From a virus: a stretch of DNA of 64,000 bases. The notes under the pieces were generated by a model. The model was not told the DNA's origin, made no database searches, and saw nothing but the letters and a program-made list of their open reading frames with translations. The translations under genes were made by a program, and so were the position numbers. Every line of letters starts with the position of its first letter. The first letter of the stretch is position 1. The DNA lies in the IMG/VR virus record IMGVR_UViG_3300033145_000274, positions 61,080 through 125,079 of that record; one strand, given 5' to 3'. Below are positions 46,508 to 54,349 of this stretch, in pieces.

Positions 46508-47579
46508 TTATACCGCACCCATCAACTCACTAGGATATGGCGTGGCGGGTTTGAATATCTTGCTAGCCTTAGCAGAGAAGGGTGTGAAGGTCAAATTATG
46601 GCCAATAGGACAGATAGACGCACATCCAAAGCACACGCTCGTATTACAGGAAGCCCTGGATACTCGTCATTGTTATCGAATCGACGCCCCCAGCTTACGT
46701 ATCTGGCATCAATATGACTTGGCACAACATGTAGGTAGCGGTGTCCGTGTGGGATTTCCTATATTTGAACTAGATAAATTTAATGCAATAGAACATGCGG
46801 AACTCTGTGCCATGGATGTCTTATGTGTGTGTTCAAACTGGGCTAAGGGCGTGGTGTTGAGAAACTGTCCAGAGATTCCCCAATTTGCTATTATCGTAAC
46901 ACCGCTGGGGGTGGACAGAACTACTTTTCATCACGAAAATGCTGGAGTATCGGACCCCAAATGGACGACGTTCTTAAATATCGGCAAGTGGGAATATCGT
47001 AAGGGGCATGACATTCTCATAGAGGCATTCAACAAAGCGTTCGAGCCCAAGGATAGAGTACGCCTCTGGATGATGAATCATAATCCATTCTTATCGAAAC
47101 AACAAACCAAAGAGTGGGAAGACCTGTATACCAAATCCAAAATGGGACATCGTGTGAGTATCCTACCACGGGTACAAGACCATGCCGAGGTGGCTAAGGT
47201 TATGTCCGAAGCTGATTGTGGTGTATTTCCATCACGTGCCGAGGGCTGGAATTTAGAGTTGCTTGAAATGATGTCAATGGGTAAACAAGTTATTACCACC
47301 AACTACTCTGCTCATACTGAATTTTGTACTACAGATAATGCACATCTCATTCCTATTGACGAATTAGAACATGCATATGATGGTCACTTTTTTACTGACG
47401 ACGACGCCGGTCAATGGGCGACTCTCGGTAGTACCCATGTGGATTGTTTAGTAGACCACATGCGCAACATTCACAAAAACAAACAGCAGATTAACCACAG
47501 TGGCATTGCTACCGCCAAGGAGTTTTCATGGGCAGCCACCGCACAAAAAATTCTAACAGTGGACCAAATTTGGGCTTGA
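46473..47579 (+). CDS. GT4-family glycosyltransferase
   Basis: A 368-residue GT-B enzyme: INSLGYGVAGLNILLAL donor/acceptor loop at the N terminus, VTPLGVDRTTFH, FLNIGKWEYRKGHDILIEAF, and EADCGVFPSRAEGWNLELLE (the Ex7E region). Retaining GT4 enzymes use NDP-sugars. ATG 46473 overlaps the upstream gene by 35 nt; ATG 46485 is an alternative. Confidence 0.85.
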   Translation: MSTQMPNCPDLNYTAPINSLGYGVAGLNILLALAEKGVKVKLWPIGQIDAHPKHTLVLQEALDTRHCYRIDAPSLRIWHQYDLAQHVGSGVRVGFPIFELDKFNAIEHAELCAMDVLCVCSNWAKGVVLRNCPEIPQFAIIVTPLGVDRTTFHHENAGVSDPKWTTFLNIGKWEYRKGHDILIEAFNKAFEPKDRVRLWMMNHNPFLSKQQTKEWEDLYTKSKMGHRVSILPRVQDHAEVAKVMSEADCGVFPSRAEGWNLELLEMMSMGKQVITTNYSAHTEFCTTDNAHLIPIDELEHAYDGHFFTDDDAGQWATLGSTHVDCLVDHMRNIHKNKQQINHSGIATAKEFSWAATAQKILTVDQIWA

Positions 47580-47603
47580 CATAGCCAAAAAATGGTGTAT
47601 AAT
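47576..47603 (+). promoter_or_regulatory. Sigma-70-like promoter
   Basis: TTGACA at 47576-47581, 16-nt spacer, TATAAT at 47598-47603, overlapping the GT4 stop. It drives the CCA-enzyme/NAMPT block. Confidence 0.8.
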
Positions 47604-47647
47604 GCAGTAGATGCTTTACAACAATCCTTTTTTTCACAGGAAATGCC

Positions 47648-47824
47648 ATGTTTGAACTGGACCGAACGCGCTCCAAGCAAAGTGTCCAACAACTCAGCAG
47701 CCAAGAGTTTCGCGTAGTGGATACCAATGGACATGTTTGTATTGTCAATGATACCAATAACACCTATTGGATGAGTGTTCCTCTTGCTAATCATGTAGAC
47801 CTATATCCCATGCGAGCCATATAA
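47648..47824 (+). CDS. Small protein upstream of the CCA enzyme
   Basis: A 58-residue protein from ATG 47648 behind ACAGGAAA; product ends VDLYPMRAI. Short beta segments (FRVVDTNGHVCIVND). No family recognised. Confidence 0.5.
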   Translation: MFELDRTRSKQSVQQLSSQEFRVVDTNGHVCIVNDTNNTYWMSVPLANHVDLYPMRAI

Positions 47825-47838
47825 CGTAGGAGATTACC

Positions 47839-48525
47839 ATGACCATCAAAATGTATCTTGTTGGTGGTGCTGTACGAGACCAGATTCTTGGTATTCCATC
47901 CAATGACCTAGACTTTGCCGTAGAAGCCCCGTCGTATGAAGCCATGAGGGCTGAGATTGAACGACGTGGCGGAACCATCTTTTTAGAGAAGCCAGAGTAC
48001 CTAACGATTCGTGCTCGCATACCTGAACTAGGTGCTGCGGACTATGTATTGTGTCGTAAGGACGGCTCCTACATTGATGGACGACGACCAGAAGACGTGG
48101 AGCCCGGTACGTTGATAGACGACCTATCCCGTCGTGACTTCACCATGAACGCTATTGCCATGACTGAAGATGGTGAATATATTGACCCGTTTAATGGTCG
48201 TCAGTCTATGGACGGGGATATCATTCACTGTGTTGGAGACACATACAAGCGGTTTGAGGAGGACTATCTACGTATGCTGAGAGCAATTCGGTTCTCGATT
48301 ACCAAAGATATGACAATGTCCCCACAAATTTTTGCATGTCTTGAACACCCTGAAATGGTACGACACATACGACGTGTGGCGACCGAACGTGTTCGAGAGG
48401 AAATGCTCAAGTGTTTCCATTGTGATACGTTAAAGACGCTCAAAATACTAGAGTGTCTGCCCTTGGTACGTGATGCTATCTTTGACCACGGGGCTTTGTG
48501 GCTGAAGCCGACGTTGGAAAAGTAA
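47839..48525 (+). CDS. cca: CCA-adding tRNA nucleotidyltransferase (short)
   Basis: A 228-residue class II CCA enzyme: YLVGGAVRDQILGIPSNDLD with DLDFAV (metal Asp pair, about residues 6-28), DLSRRDFTMNAIAM (ribose-recognition RRDF) and FEEDYLRMLRAIRFSI (template EDxxR). Lacks the C-terminal body and tail of bacterial enzymes (~400 residues). None of the 35 tRNA genes or the tmRNA encodes CCA, so the enzyme would mature them or repair host tRNAs. Confidence 0.88.
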   Translation: MTIKMYLVGGAVRDQILGIPSNDLDFAVEAPSYEAMRAEIERRGGTIFLEKPEYLTIRARIPELGAADYVLCRKDGSYIDGRRPEDVEPGTLIDDLSRRDFTMNAIAMTEDGEYIDPFNGRQSMDGDIIHCVGDTYKRFEEDYLRMLRAIRFSITKDMTMSPQIFACLEHPEMVRHIRRVATERVREEMLKCFHCDTLKTLKILECLPLVRDAIFDHGALWLKPTLEK

Positions 48526-49112
48526 TGCAACAAATTGTGCCATTCAGAACGAACGAACCAGACGTTTGGCGTTCATCTGATGGGTTGCGTGATTTGGTAC
48601 GTTTTACCCAACTCACCAACTTTAATATGGCAGAGCTTGGTAGTTATTCTGGTGATAGTACCGAAGTGTTTTTAGAATTCCCCATACAACGATTATATGT
48701 GGTAGATAGTTGGTTACCTCAAGAAGATATCGACACGTATAATCCACGTATGGCGGAAGTCATTTTCGATAGACGATTAGCCTGGTGGCGTACCCACAGT
48801 AGTTGTGATATAGTCAAACTCAAAATGGATACCAGTGATGCAGTACATCACATTCCAGACAACTCACTTGACTTAATTTACTTAGACACAGAGCATACAT
48901 ATGAGTGTGTAATGCAAACAGTACAACTATGGACATGTAAACTCAAGGACGATGGATTTTTTGCTGGACATGATTACTCGCAGGGCTGGGCTGGTGTTAT
49001 GTTGGCGGTTGACCAATTAGCGTCACAATTTGGACCATTTGAAACATTTCAAGATACCAGTTGGGCATTTCAAATACATAAAGCTATAGATACAGTTATC
49101 ATATGTCTGTAG
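48525..49112 (+). CDS. Class I methyltransferase-like protein
   Basis: A 195-residue protein: NMAELGSYSGDSTEVFLEF (motif I), LYVVDSWLPQ (acidic residue), DNSLDLIYLDTEHTYECVMQ (motif IV) and DDGFFAGHDYSQGW. This fits the methyltransferase-24/TylF-like group often found in sugar pathways. TAATG overlap with the CCA gene. Confidence 0.75.
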   Translation: MQQIVPFRTNEPDVWRSSDGLRDLVRFTQLTNFNMAELGSYSGDSTEVFLEFPIQRLYVVDSWLPQEDIDTYNPRMAEVIFDRRLAWWRTHSSCDIVKLKMDTSDAVHHIPDNSLDLIYLDTEHTYECVMQTVQLWTCKLKDDGFFAGHDYSQGWAGVMLAVDQLASQFGPFETFQDTSWAFQIHKAIDTVIICL

Positions 49113-49128
49113 ACAGGAGCACAAACCC

Positions 49129-50547
49129 ATGGATTTCAATAATAACATTTGCATGTTGACAGATTCCTACAAAATGACCCACTGGAGACAATACCCACCA
49201 GGTACCACCAACGTATACTCTTATTTTGAGAGTCGTGATGGTGCTCGCTGGCGCAAGACGGTATTCTTTGGCCTGCAATACTTCTTGCAACGTTATCTAG
49301 TTGGTCAGGTCGTAACAGTTGATATGGTCGAGGATGCGGCCCGATATGCCAAGTTACACTTTGGTGCTCAGTTGTTTAACTATGATGGCTGGATGGACAT
49401 TGCTAAGACCCACAAGGGCCGCCTGCCCCTGTGTATTAAAGCCGTCCCAGAAGGCACGCCTGTTCCCGTTAGTAACGTAATGATGACCATTGAGGCTACC
49501 GACCCAGACCACGCATGGCTAACCAACTACATGGAGACGCTGTTGGTTAATGTATGGTATCCTTGTACGGTGGCTACTCAGAGCCGTGAGATGAAAAAGA
49601 TATGGCTACGCTACCTACAAGAGACCGGCGACCCACAAACAATTGATTTCAAACTACATGATTTTGGTTGTCGTGGTGTGACATGTCCCGAACAAGCCGG
49701 TTTGGGTGGCGCGGCCCACTTGGTAAATTTCAAGGGCACCGATACTCTGCCAGCAATCGTATTGCTTGACCAGTATTACGATGAAGAAATGGCTGGTTTT
49801 TCCATCCCCGCCAGTGAACACTCAACCATTACAAGTTGGGGCAAAGACAATGAAATAGACGCCATGCGTAATATGCTTCGGGCCTATCCAGAAGTCCCAC
49901 TAATTGCATGTGTAAGTGATAGCTATGATATTTGGGATGCCTGTGCCAATAAATGGGGTGGGGTACTCAAGGATGAAGTGTTAAGCAGGAAAGGCACACT
50001 GGTAATACGACCAGATTCGGGTGACCCCCCATCGACGGTCAAGCGTGTAATTACTACGCTTATGAAAGCCTTTGGGTATGAAACCAACGACAAGGGATAT
50101 GACGTATTGCCTCCACAAGTACGAGTAATTCAGGGTGATGGGATTGACTTTGAAATGATGCCCCGTATCCTAGAAACCATGAAAGAAGATGGACTGTCGG
50201 CTGATAATCTGGCTATGGGCTCTGGTGGTGGGCTTTTGCAAAAACTCAATCGTGATACACAAAGGTTTGCATTCAAGTGCTCGGCTATTGAGGTCAATAA
50301 CCAGTGGCGAGATGTCTATAAAGACCCGGTAACTGACGCTGGTAAAAGGTCCAAGCGTGGTAGAATGAAGTTAATCATGGAAAGAAGTAGTCATGGTTCA
50401 TGGCTTAGTACCACACCCGACCTAGACTCACGCACTGATATAATGCAAATTGTATTTCAAAACGGTCGTTTGAAGAAACAATATGACCTAGAAACCGTTA
50501 GAACAAACGCGACCATTCATCCGTGGGAGTTGACCGGAGTTCTCTGA
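49129..50547 (+). CDS. nadV: Nicotinamide phosphoribosyltransferase (NAMPT)
   Basis: A 472-residue NAMPT: LTDSYKMTHWRQYP, FFGLQYFLQRYL, HDFGCRGVTCPEQAG, SIPASEHSTITSWG (catalytic His near residue 232), and LVIRPDSGDPPSTV. It makes NMN from nicotinamide and PRPP, the first step of NAD+ salvage. Many large phages carry it; it is one half of a phage NAD+-restoring pathway against NAD+-depleting defences. The other half is probably the CinA/NMNAT fusion. AGGAG precedes the start. Confidence 0.93.
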   Translation: MDFNNNICMLTDSYKMTHWRQYPPGTTNVYSYFESRDGARWRKTVFFGLQYFLQRYLVGQVVTVDMVEDAARYAKLHFGAQLFNYDGWMDIAKTHKGRLPLCIKAVPEGTPVPVSNVMMTIEATDPDHAWLTNYMETLLVNVWYPCTVATQSREMKKIWLRYLQETGDPQTIDFKLHDFGCRGVTCPEQAGLGGAAHLVNFKGTDTLPAIVLLDQYYDEEMAGFSIPASEHSTITSWGKDNEIDAMRNMLRAYPEVPLIACVSDSYDIWDACANKWGGVLKDEVLSRKGTLVIRPDSGDPPSTVKRVITTLMKAFGYETNDKGYDVLPPQVRVIQGDGIDFEMMPRILETMKEDGLSADNLAMGSGGGLLQKLNRDTQRFAFKCSAIEVNNQWRDVYKDPVTDAGKRSKRGRMKLIMERSSHGSWLSTTPDLDSRTDIMQIVFQNGRLKKQYDLETVRTNATIHPWELTGVL

Positions 50548-50594
50548 AAAACGTGTAATTAGTAGTTGTTTTCTCAAAGTATAAGGAGCTTAGT

Positions 50595-51509
50595 ATGAGA
50601 AACTTATTTGGAATGATACTAGTAGCGTGTTTGCTGCTGGTGGGTACGACATTGGCAGATGAAGCATCTGTACATTGTCAACAGGTGTCGGTCATGGTAA
50701 AAAGTGACAGCGGTTCGGGTTCGGGTGTGCTCATCAAGAGAGATATCTCTATGAAGGATGGTACGGTAAGGCCGGTTACGTTTATTCTATCGGCGGCACA
50801 CGTTGTGGATAACACACGACATGTTCGCAGTGTGATTGTCAAGGGCAAGGAATTCAAGATTGTGGAGTTTGACGAGCTTGGCTTGATAAGAGAAGAACGT
50901 GAGGATGGACGACCGGTTGGTGAATCCAAGATGATTTGTAAGGTCATCAAGTACAGTGACGCCAACAATGAACGAGATGTAGTCGTGCTGATGATTCTCA
51001 AGAAAGACTTTGGTGATGCTTCTACTGAATTTTATCTGGACGAACAACTCCCTGAAGTTGGTTTGGATTTAATTCATTGTGGGTCATTGAAAGGACAACT
51101 GGGCGTGAATAGCATTACGAAAGGCCCATTGTCTCAAGTGGGGCGCGTACTCGACGAAAAAGTGTTTGACCAAACCGCCGTGCCTGCTTTTCCCGGTTCG
51201 TCTGGTGGTGGCGTGTGGATAGTACCAGATAAGAAAGGCGATAAGCCGAAGTATCTGGGCATGTTAACTCAGGGTTCTGGTGAAACTTTCAACTTCATCG
51301 TTCCCATACGCGAACTTATGAAGTGGGGCAAAGAAGCCGGTGTGGAGTGGTTGTTCAATCCAAGCGTGAAACCACCATCATGGGAAGACCTGACGAAGTT
51401 ACCCATTGAAGGAGCCGGTAGCAATATATCCGACGAGGAAGAAAGTAAGCCCAGTGGTAAGAACCACTTCTTTCTCTATACGTCTGATATGAGTCGGCCA
51501 CCCTGTTGA
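50595..51509 (+). CDS. Secreted trypsin-like serine protease
   Basis: A 304-residue protein. Signal peptide 1-21 (ILVACLLLVGTTLA). Catalytic His in LSAAHVVDN (near residue 74), Asp in NERDVVVLMI (near 127), Ser in FPGSSGGGVW (near 205). The C-terminal 50 residues are a disordered tail. It is a second secreted protease besides the one at 18390, here without a membrane anchor. Confidence 0.82.
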   Translation: MRNLFGMILVACLLLVGTTLADEASVHCQQVSVMVKSDSGSGSGVLIKRDISMKDGTVRPVTFILSAAHVVDNTRHVRSVIVKGKEFKIVEFDELGLIREEREDGRPVGESKMICKVIKYSDANNERDVVVLMILKKDFGDASTEFYLDEQLPEVGLDLIHCGSLKGQLGVNSITKGPLSQVGRVLDEKVFDQTAVPAFPGSSGGGVWIVPDKKGDKPKYLGMLTQGSGETFNFIVPIRELMKWGKEAGVEWLFNPSVKPPSWEDLTKLPIEGAGSNISDEEESKPSGKNHFFLYTSDMSRPPC

Positions 51510-51521
51510 TAAGGAGCAACA

Positions 51522-51737
51522 ATGAAAGACGATGACAACCAAGAGCTAAATCCTGGTGATGATTTCGAGTTTGCAGGCCAAGTAGATGAATCCATAGATG
51601 CAGAGTTAGAAGAAGACAATGTATTGTATGCGGGAGAGTACATAGTTTATGTACCTCCAGGGCAGCGGGCTACGGTCCGCTATGAACTGGCACTAGATGC
51701 CAATAGCGACGTATTTAACGTCAATAAAGGAGAGTGA
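51522..51737 (+). CDS. Small acidic protein
   Basis: A 71-residue strongly acidic protein (EEDNVLYAGEYIVYVPPGQR). AAGGAG precedes the ATG. DNA-mimic-like charge, but no family recognised. Confidence 0.55.
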   Translation: MKDDDNQELNPGDDFEFAGQVDESIDAELEEDNVLYAGEYIVYVPPGQRATVRYELALDANSDVFNVNKGE

Positions 51738-51740
51738 AAG

Positions 51741-52100
51741 ATGATTAAGGGATTACTACTCGCATTAGCACTATTGTGTGTTAACACCGTTGAAGCAGCG
51801 GAACATGTAGACCATGACCGAACCGTACAGGTGATGCCATACATGCCTACGTATCAGCTTCCGTACTACCCCTATCCGCCGCGATATTCTTATCGCCCCC
51901 AACCACGGCCACATCCCGTGTACCCACAACCCCCACGCCGTCATTGGCAATGGAATCCGTGGCCATCACATAACACACCGTCACCTGGTCGTGGCCAGGG
52001 CAAGGGACCTATGTATCGTTATTGGTACAGTCCTCATGGTGGATGGGGATTTAGTATCGGTCCTAATTGGAGTCCTCCCAATGCCAGACCCAGATACTAA
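51741..52100 (+). CDS. Secreted Pro/Tyr-rich protein
   Basis: A 119-residue protein with a signal peptide (LLLALALLCVNTVEA) and a low-complexity Pro/Tyr/Arg/Trp-rich mature part (YPYPPRYSYRPQPRPHPVYP). Probably disordered and exposed. Similar composition to the linker of the protease at 18390. Confidence 0.6.
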   Translation: MIKGLLLALALLCVNTVEAAEHVDHDRTVQVMPYMPTYQLPYYPYPPRYSYRPQPRPHPVYPQPPRRHWQWNPWPSHNTPSPGRGQGKGPMYRYWYSPHGGWGFSIGPNWSPPNARPRY

Positions 52101-52308
52101 TGTCGCATTAGAGCGTGCCAAAATTGCACTAAGAAACCTAACTATACTTGCTGACGACATGACATGTTACGGAATTTCTGTGGAGGATTTCGACCGGGAG
52201 TCACTTATCATTATGTTAAAACTTTCTCACCAAGAGAAGGAACACATGACATTACTACATAATGGCACATTAGAAATACTCACAGCCTGTACGAGGAAAA
52301 AACCATGA
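52081..52308 (+). CDS. Hypothetical helical protein
   Basis: A 75-residue protein from ATG 52081, overlapping the previous gene by 20 nt; helical pattern (TNVALERAKIALRNLTILAD). No family recognised. Confidence 0.5.
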   Translation: MPDPDTNVALERAKIALRNLTILADDMTCYGISVEDFDRESLIIMLKLSHQEKEHMTLLHNGTLEILTACTRKKP

Positions 52309-52568
52309 CACGTGTTGTACATTGTAGGCGTTCCAAATACGATGTATACATAGGGCGTGGCAGTCGTTGGGGCAATCCGTTTTTCATTGGACCAGACGGA
52401 ACACGAGAAGAAGTATGCGCCAAATACCTCAAGTATTTACTTGACAACAAAGAGTTGTTGGCCGCACTTCCCTCGCTAAGGGGCAAGGTGTTGGGATGTT
52501 ACTGTGCTCCCAAGTTATGCCACGGTGACATACTAATACATGTTATGCAACAAAGGAGAATCATATAG
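52305..52568 (+). CDS. DUF4326-family protein
   Basis: An 87-residue protein with the DUF4326 pattern: VVHCRRSKYDVYIGRGSRWG, NPF, GTREEVCAKY, LRGKVLGCYCAPKLCHGDIL. The conserved CxCxPxxCHG suggests metal binding. Common in phages, function unknown. Confidence 0.85.
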   Translation: MTRVVHCRRSKYDVYIGRGSRWGNPFFIGPDGTREEVCAKYLKYLLDNKELLAALPSLRGKVLGCYCAPKLCHGDILIHVMQQRRII

Positions 52569-52939
52569 TGGAACAATTTGACCTAAAAGCTGCCATACGC
52601 AAAGGCGTAGATGACGATATCATTGTTTTCAACGGTGAAAGTGACGATGATATGGATACACTAACTTTAAGACTTGTTTTTTTGATGTTCAACGTCGCCA
52701 AAGAAAAAGGCATGAATCTTTCACATATTATGGTTGGACAAGATGTGTTGCCTTACATAGTAGACAAAATAACTATCAACGGTGTGGACATTTGTGTATG
52801 TCCCGCACTTGACAGGGGTGGTAGTTTACAGAAACTTTACACGGACGAGCTACAGTGTAGGTATCCACCCTTGTGTGATAGTATGATTGTCGCCCTGTGC
52901 GCTGAATCTCCAGACGATGTTTTATTGGGAGGCGTATAA
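52568..52939 (+). CDS. Hypothetical protein
   Basis: A 123-residue acidic protein from a GTG start that overlaps the upstream stop (TAGTG). Mixed alpha/beta, cysteine-containing (VDICVCPALDRGG). No family recognised. Confidence 0.6.
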   Translation: MEQFDLKAAIRKGVDDDIIVFNGESDDDMDTLTLRLVFLMFNVAKEKGMNLSHIMVGQDVLPYIVDKITINGVDICVCPALDRGGSLQKLYTDELQCRYPPLCDSMIVALCAESPDDVLLGGV

Positions 52940-53374
52940 ATGAGTGAGTACGAAGTATCAATACCAATTAAAAATCAACGTGTGTTTAGTAAGGTGCTAC
53001 AGCAGCAGCTAAATTGGTTGGTATGGAATTGGCACAGCAAAGAAATGGCTGTAGAAACCCCGCCAGATAGACGGTGGTGGGAGTTTTGGAAGTTGGACAA
53101 GACTCGTCAAACTAGTCTGTTGGTCATTGGCCGATATTTGCTTGAGGGTATTGATGATTTTGTTCGTATTGCTAGCTCCAAAAGCAGTGGTAAGCCCGGC
53201 TATTATAAGTTAACCATTTTGGACGCCACGGGCTCTTTATACGATACTGTAATTAGGGACGCCAAGCTGCCGTGGTGGTCGAGGCCATTCGGTGGCTCCA
53301 TCAAAACACTATTCATCAATGTCATCGCTTCCTTGCTTATTGACTATATCATTAGGCATTCTACATCATCATAA
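52940..53374 (+). CDS. Hypothetical protein with C-terminal hydrophobic helix
   Basis: A 144-residue Trp-rich protein (LNWLVWNWHSKEM, RRWWEFWKLDK) with a hydrophobic C-terminal segment (LFINVIASLLIDYII), perhaps membrane-associated. No family recognised. Last gene before a tRNA cluster. Confidence 0.6.
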   Translation: MSEYEVSIPIKNQRVFSKVLQQQLNWLVWNWHSKEMAVETPPDRRWWEFWKLDKTRQTSLLVIGRYLLEGIDDFVRIASSKSSGKPGYYKLTILDATGSLYDTVIRDAKLPWWSRPFGGSIKTLFINVIASLLIDYIIRHSTSS

Positions 53375-53406
53375 TACATCACTTAATAAAACTCGAAAAA
53401 TCGCGG

Positions 53407-53434
53407 TTGACAACGAGGAAAAGTGGTGTATAAT
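53407..53434 (+). promoter_or_regulatory. Sigma-70-like promoter of a tRNA cluster
   Basis: TTGACA at 53407-53412, 16-nt spacer, TATAAT at 53429-53434. The early transcript contains CGGGTGA. Confidence 0.8.
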
Positions 53435-53527
53435 AAGTATAGCGCGGGTGACAGAGGGTAACAAATGCCTCACGCAATTCAAAGCGGCCCTCAGTAATTT
53501 GAGTAAAGTTGGGCAATCCCGTTCCTC

Positions 53528-53598
53528 GCAAGTGTCGTACAATGGTAGTACCTTTGACTTCCAATCAAAAGACGCCTGTTCGATTCAGGTCACTTGCA
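53528..53598 (+). tRNA. tRNA-Gly(TCC)
   Basis: Acceptor GCAAGUG/CACUUGC, anticodon arm UUUGA-CUUCCAA-UCAAA, T-loop UUCGAUU, A73, CT. Confidence 0.9.
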
Positions 53599-53603
53599 CT
53601 GCC

Positions 53604-53675
53604 GGCTCTATAGTTCAACGGTCAGAATTGCTGACTTTTAATCAGCGGATTTCAGTTCGATTCTGAATGGGGCCA
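53604..53675 (+). tRNA. tRNA-Lys(TTT)
   Basis: Acceptor GGCUCUA/UGGGGCC, anticodon arm GCUGA-CUUUUAA-UCAGC, T-arm UUCAG-UUCGAUU-CUGAA, A73. Confidence 0.9.
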
Positions 53676-53676
53676 C

Positions 53677-53748
53677 GGCTCTTTGGTGTTAAGGTAGCAT
53701 TGCACTCTCTTAAAGTGACGGGTATGAGTTCGAGTCTCATAGGAGCCA
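53677..53748 (+). tRNA. tRNA-Lys(CTT)
   Basis: Acceptor GGCUCUU/AGGAGCC, anticodon loop CUCUUAA, T-arm AUGAG-UUCGAGU-CUCAU, A73, CT. One nt after the previous tRNA; the two share the first half of the acceptor and look like a duplication. Confidence 0.85.
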
Positions 53749-53781
53749 CTTACTAAAATAGGATTACTTAAAGGAGACGAC

Positions 53782-53994
53782 ATGGGATTTTTCAAAGCAT
53801 TTAATTCGCTTCAAATCACAGGACTATTCGCTGCATTTCCATTCTTGATTGGATGGCTATTTAGTACAGCAACGTTCCCTGGAGTGACTGCCGCAAGTTG
53901 GATAGCGGTAATCGTATACCTAATCTTTTTTGCTATTATGACTGGAACGGTTTGCCATTCCATGTTGGATGAAAGAACAAATTGGTGGACATGA
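53782..53994 (+). CDS. Small two-TM membrane protein
   Basis: A 70-residue protein with two hydrophobic helices (FAAFPFLIGWLFSTATF and WIAVIVYLIFFAIMTGTV). AAAGGAG precedes the ATG. Overlaps the next gene (ATGA). No family recognised. Confidence 0.6.
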   Translation: MGFFKAFNSLQITGLFAAFPFLIGWLFSTATFPGVTAASWIAVIVYLIFFAIMTGTVCHSMLDERTNWWT

Positions 53995-54260
53995 CAATAA
54001 CCTGGGGTGATGCGTGTCAGTGTATTGCTGATGTCTGGAACGGTGGCAAGTGTGAAGTTAAACTTACCGCCCAAGACATATGGGAGTTGCACCCCACGGG
54101 TGAGTTGTACTGGTTACCGTATCTCTACGAGGTTGCCAAAGAGGGAACGGAGATGCTAGAAGGTTTGCTGGTAACAGACGAGTTGTACGCTAAGTTATTT
54201 GTCAAGAAGATTGAGAGTAAAGTTGGTGACGCTAAAGTTACCGTTAGCGATTGTGATTAA
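53991..54260 (+). CDS. Hypothetical protein
   Basis: An 89-residue acidic protein, helical middle (ELYWLPYLYEVAKEGTEMLE). Translationally coupled to the membrane protein upstream. No family recognised. Confidence 0.55.
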   Translation: MTITWGDACQCIADVWNGGKCEVKLTAQDIWELHPTGELYWLPYLYEVAKEGTEMLEGLLVTDELYAKLFVKKIESKVGDAKVTVSDCD

Positions 54261-54265
54261 CTACT

Positions 54266-54344
54266 GGCAAGAGAACTAATGTCGAGGGAATCGGCAGCGA
54301 GTTTGCAAAGCTCGTGTTTATGGGCTCGACTCCCACTTTTGCCT
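54266..54344 (+). tRNA. tRNA-Cys(GCA)
   Basis: Acceptor GGCAAGA/UUUUGCC, anticodon arm CGAGU-UUGCAAA-GCUCG, T-loop CUCGACU with one mismatched T-stem pair, U73, CT. Confidence 0.82.
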
Positions 54345-54349
54345 CTATG

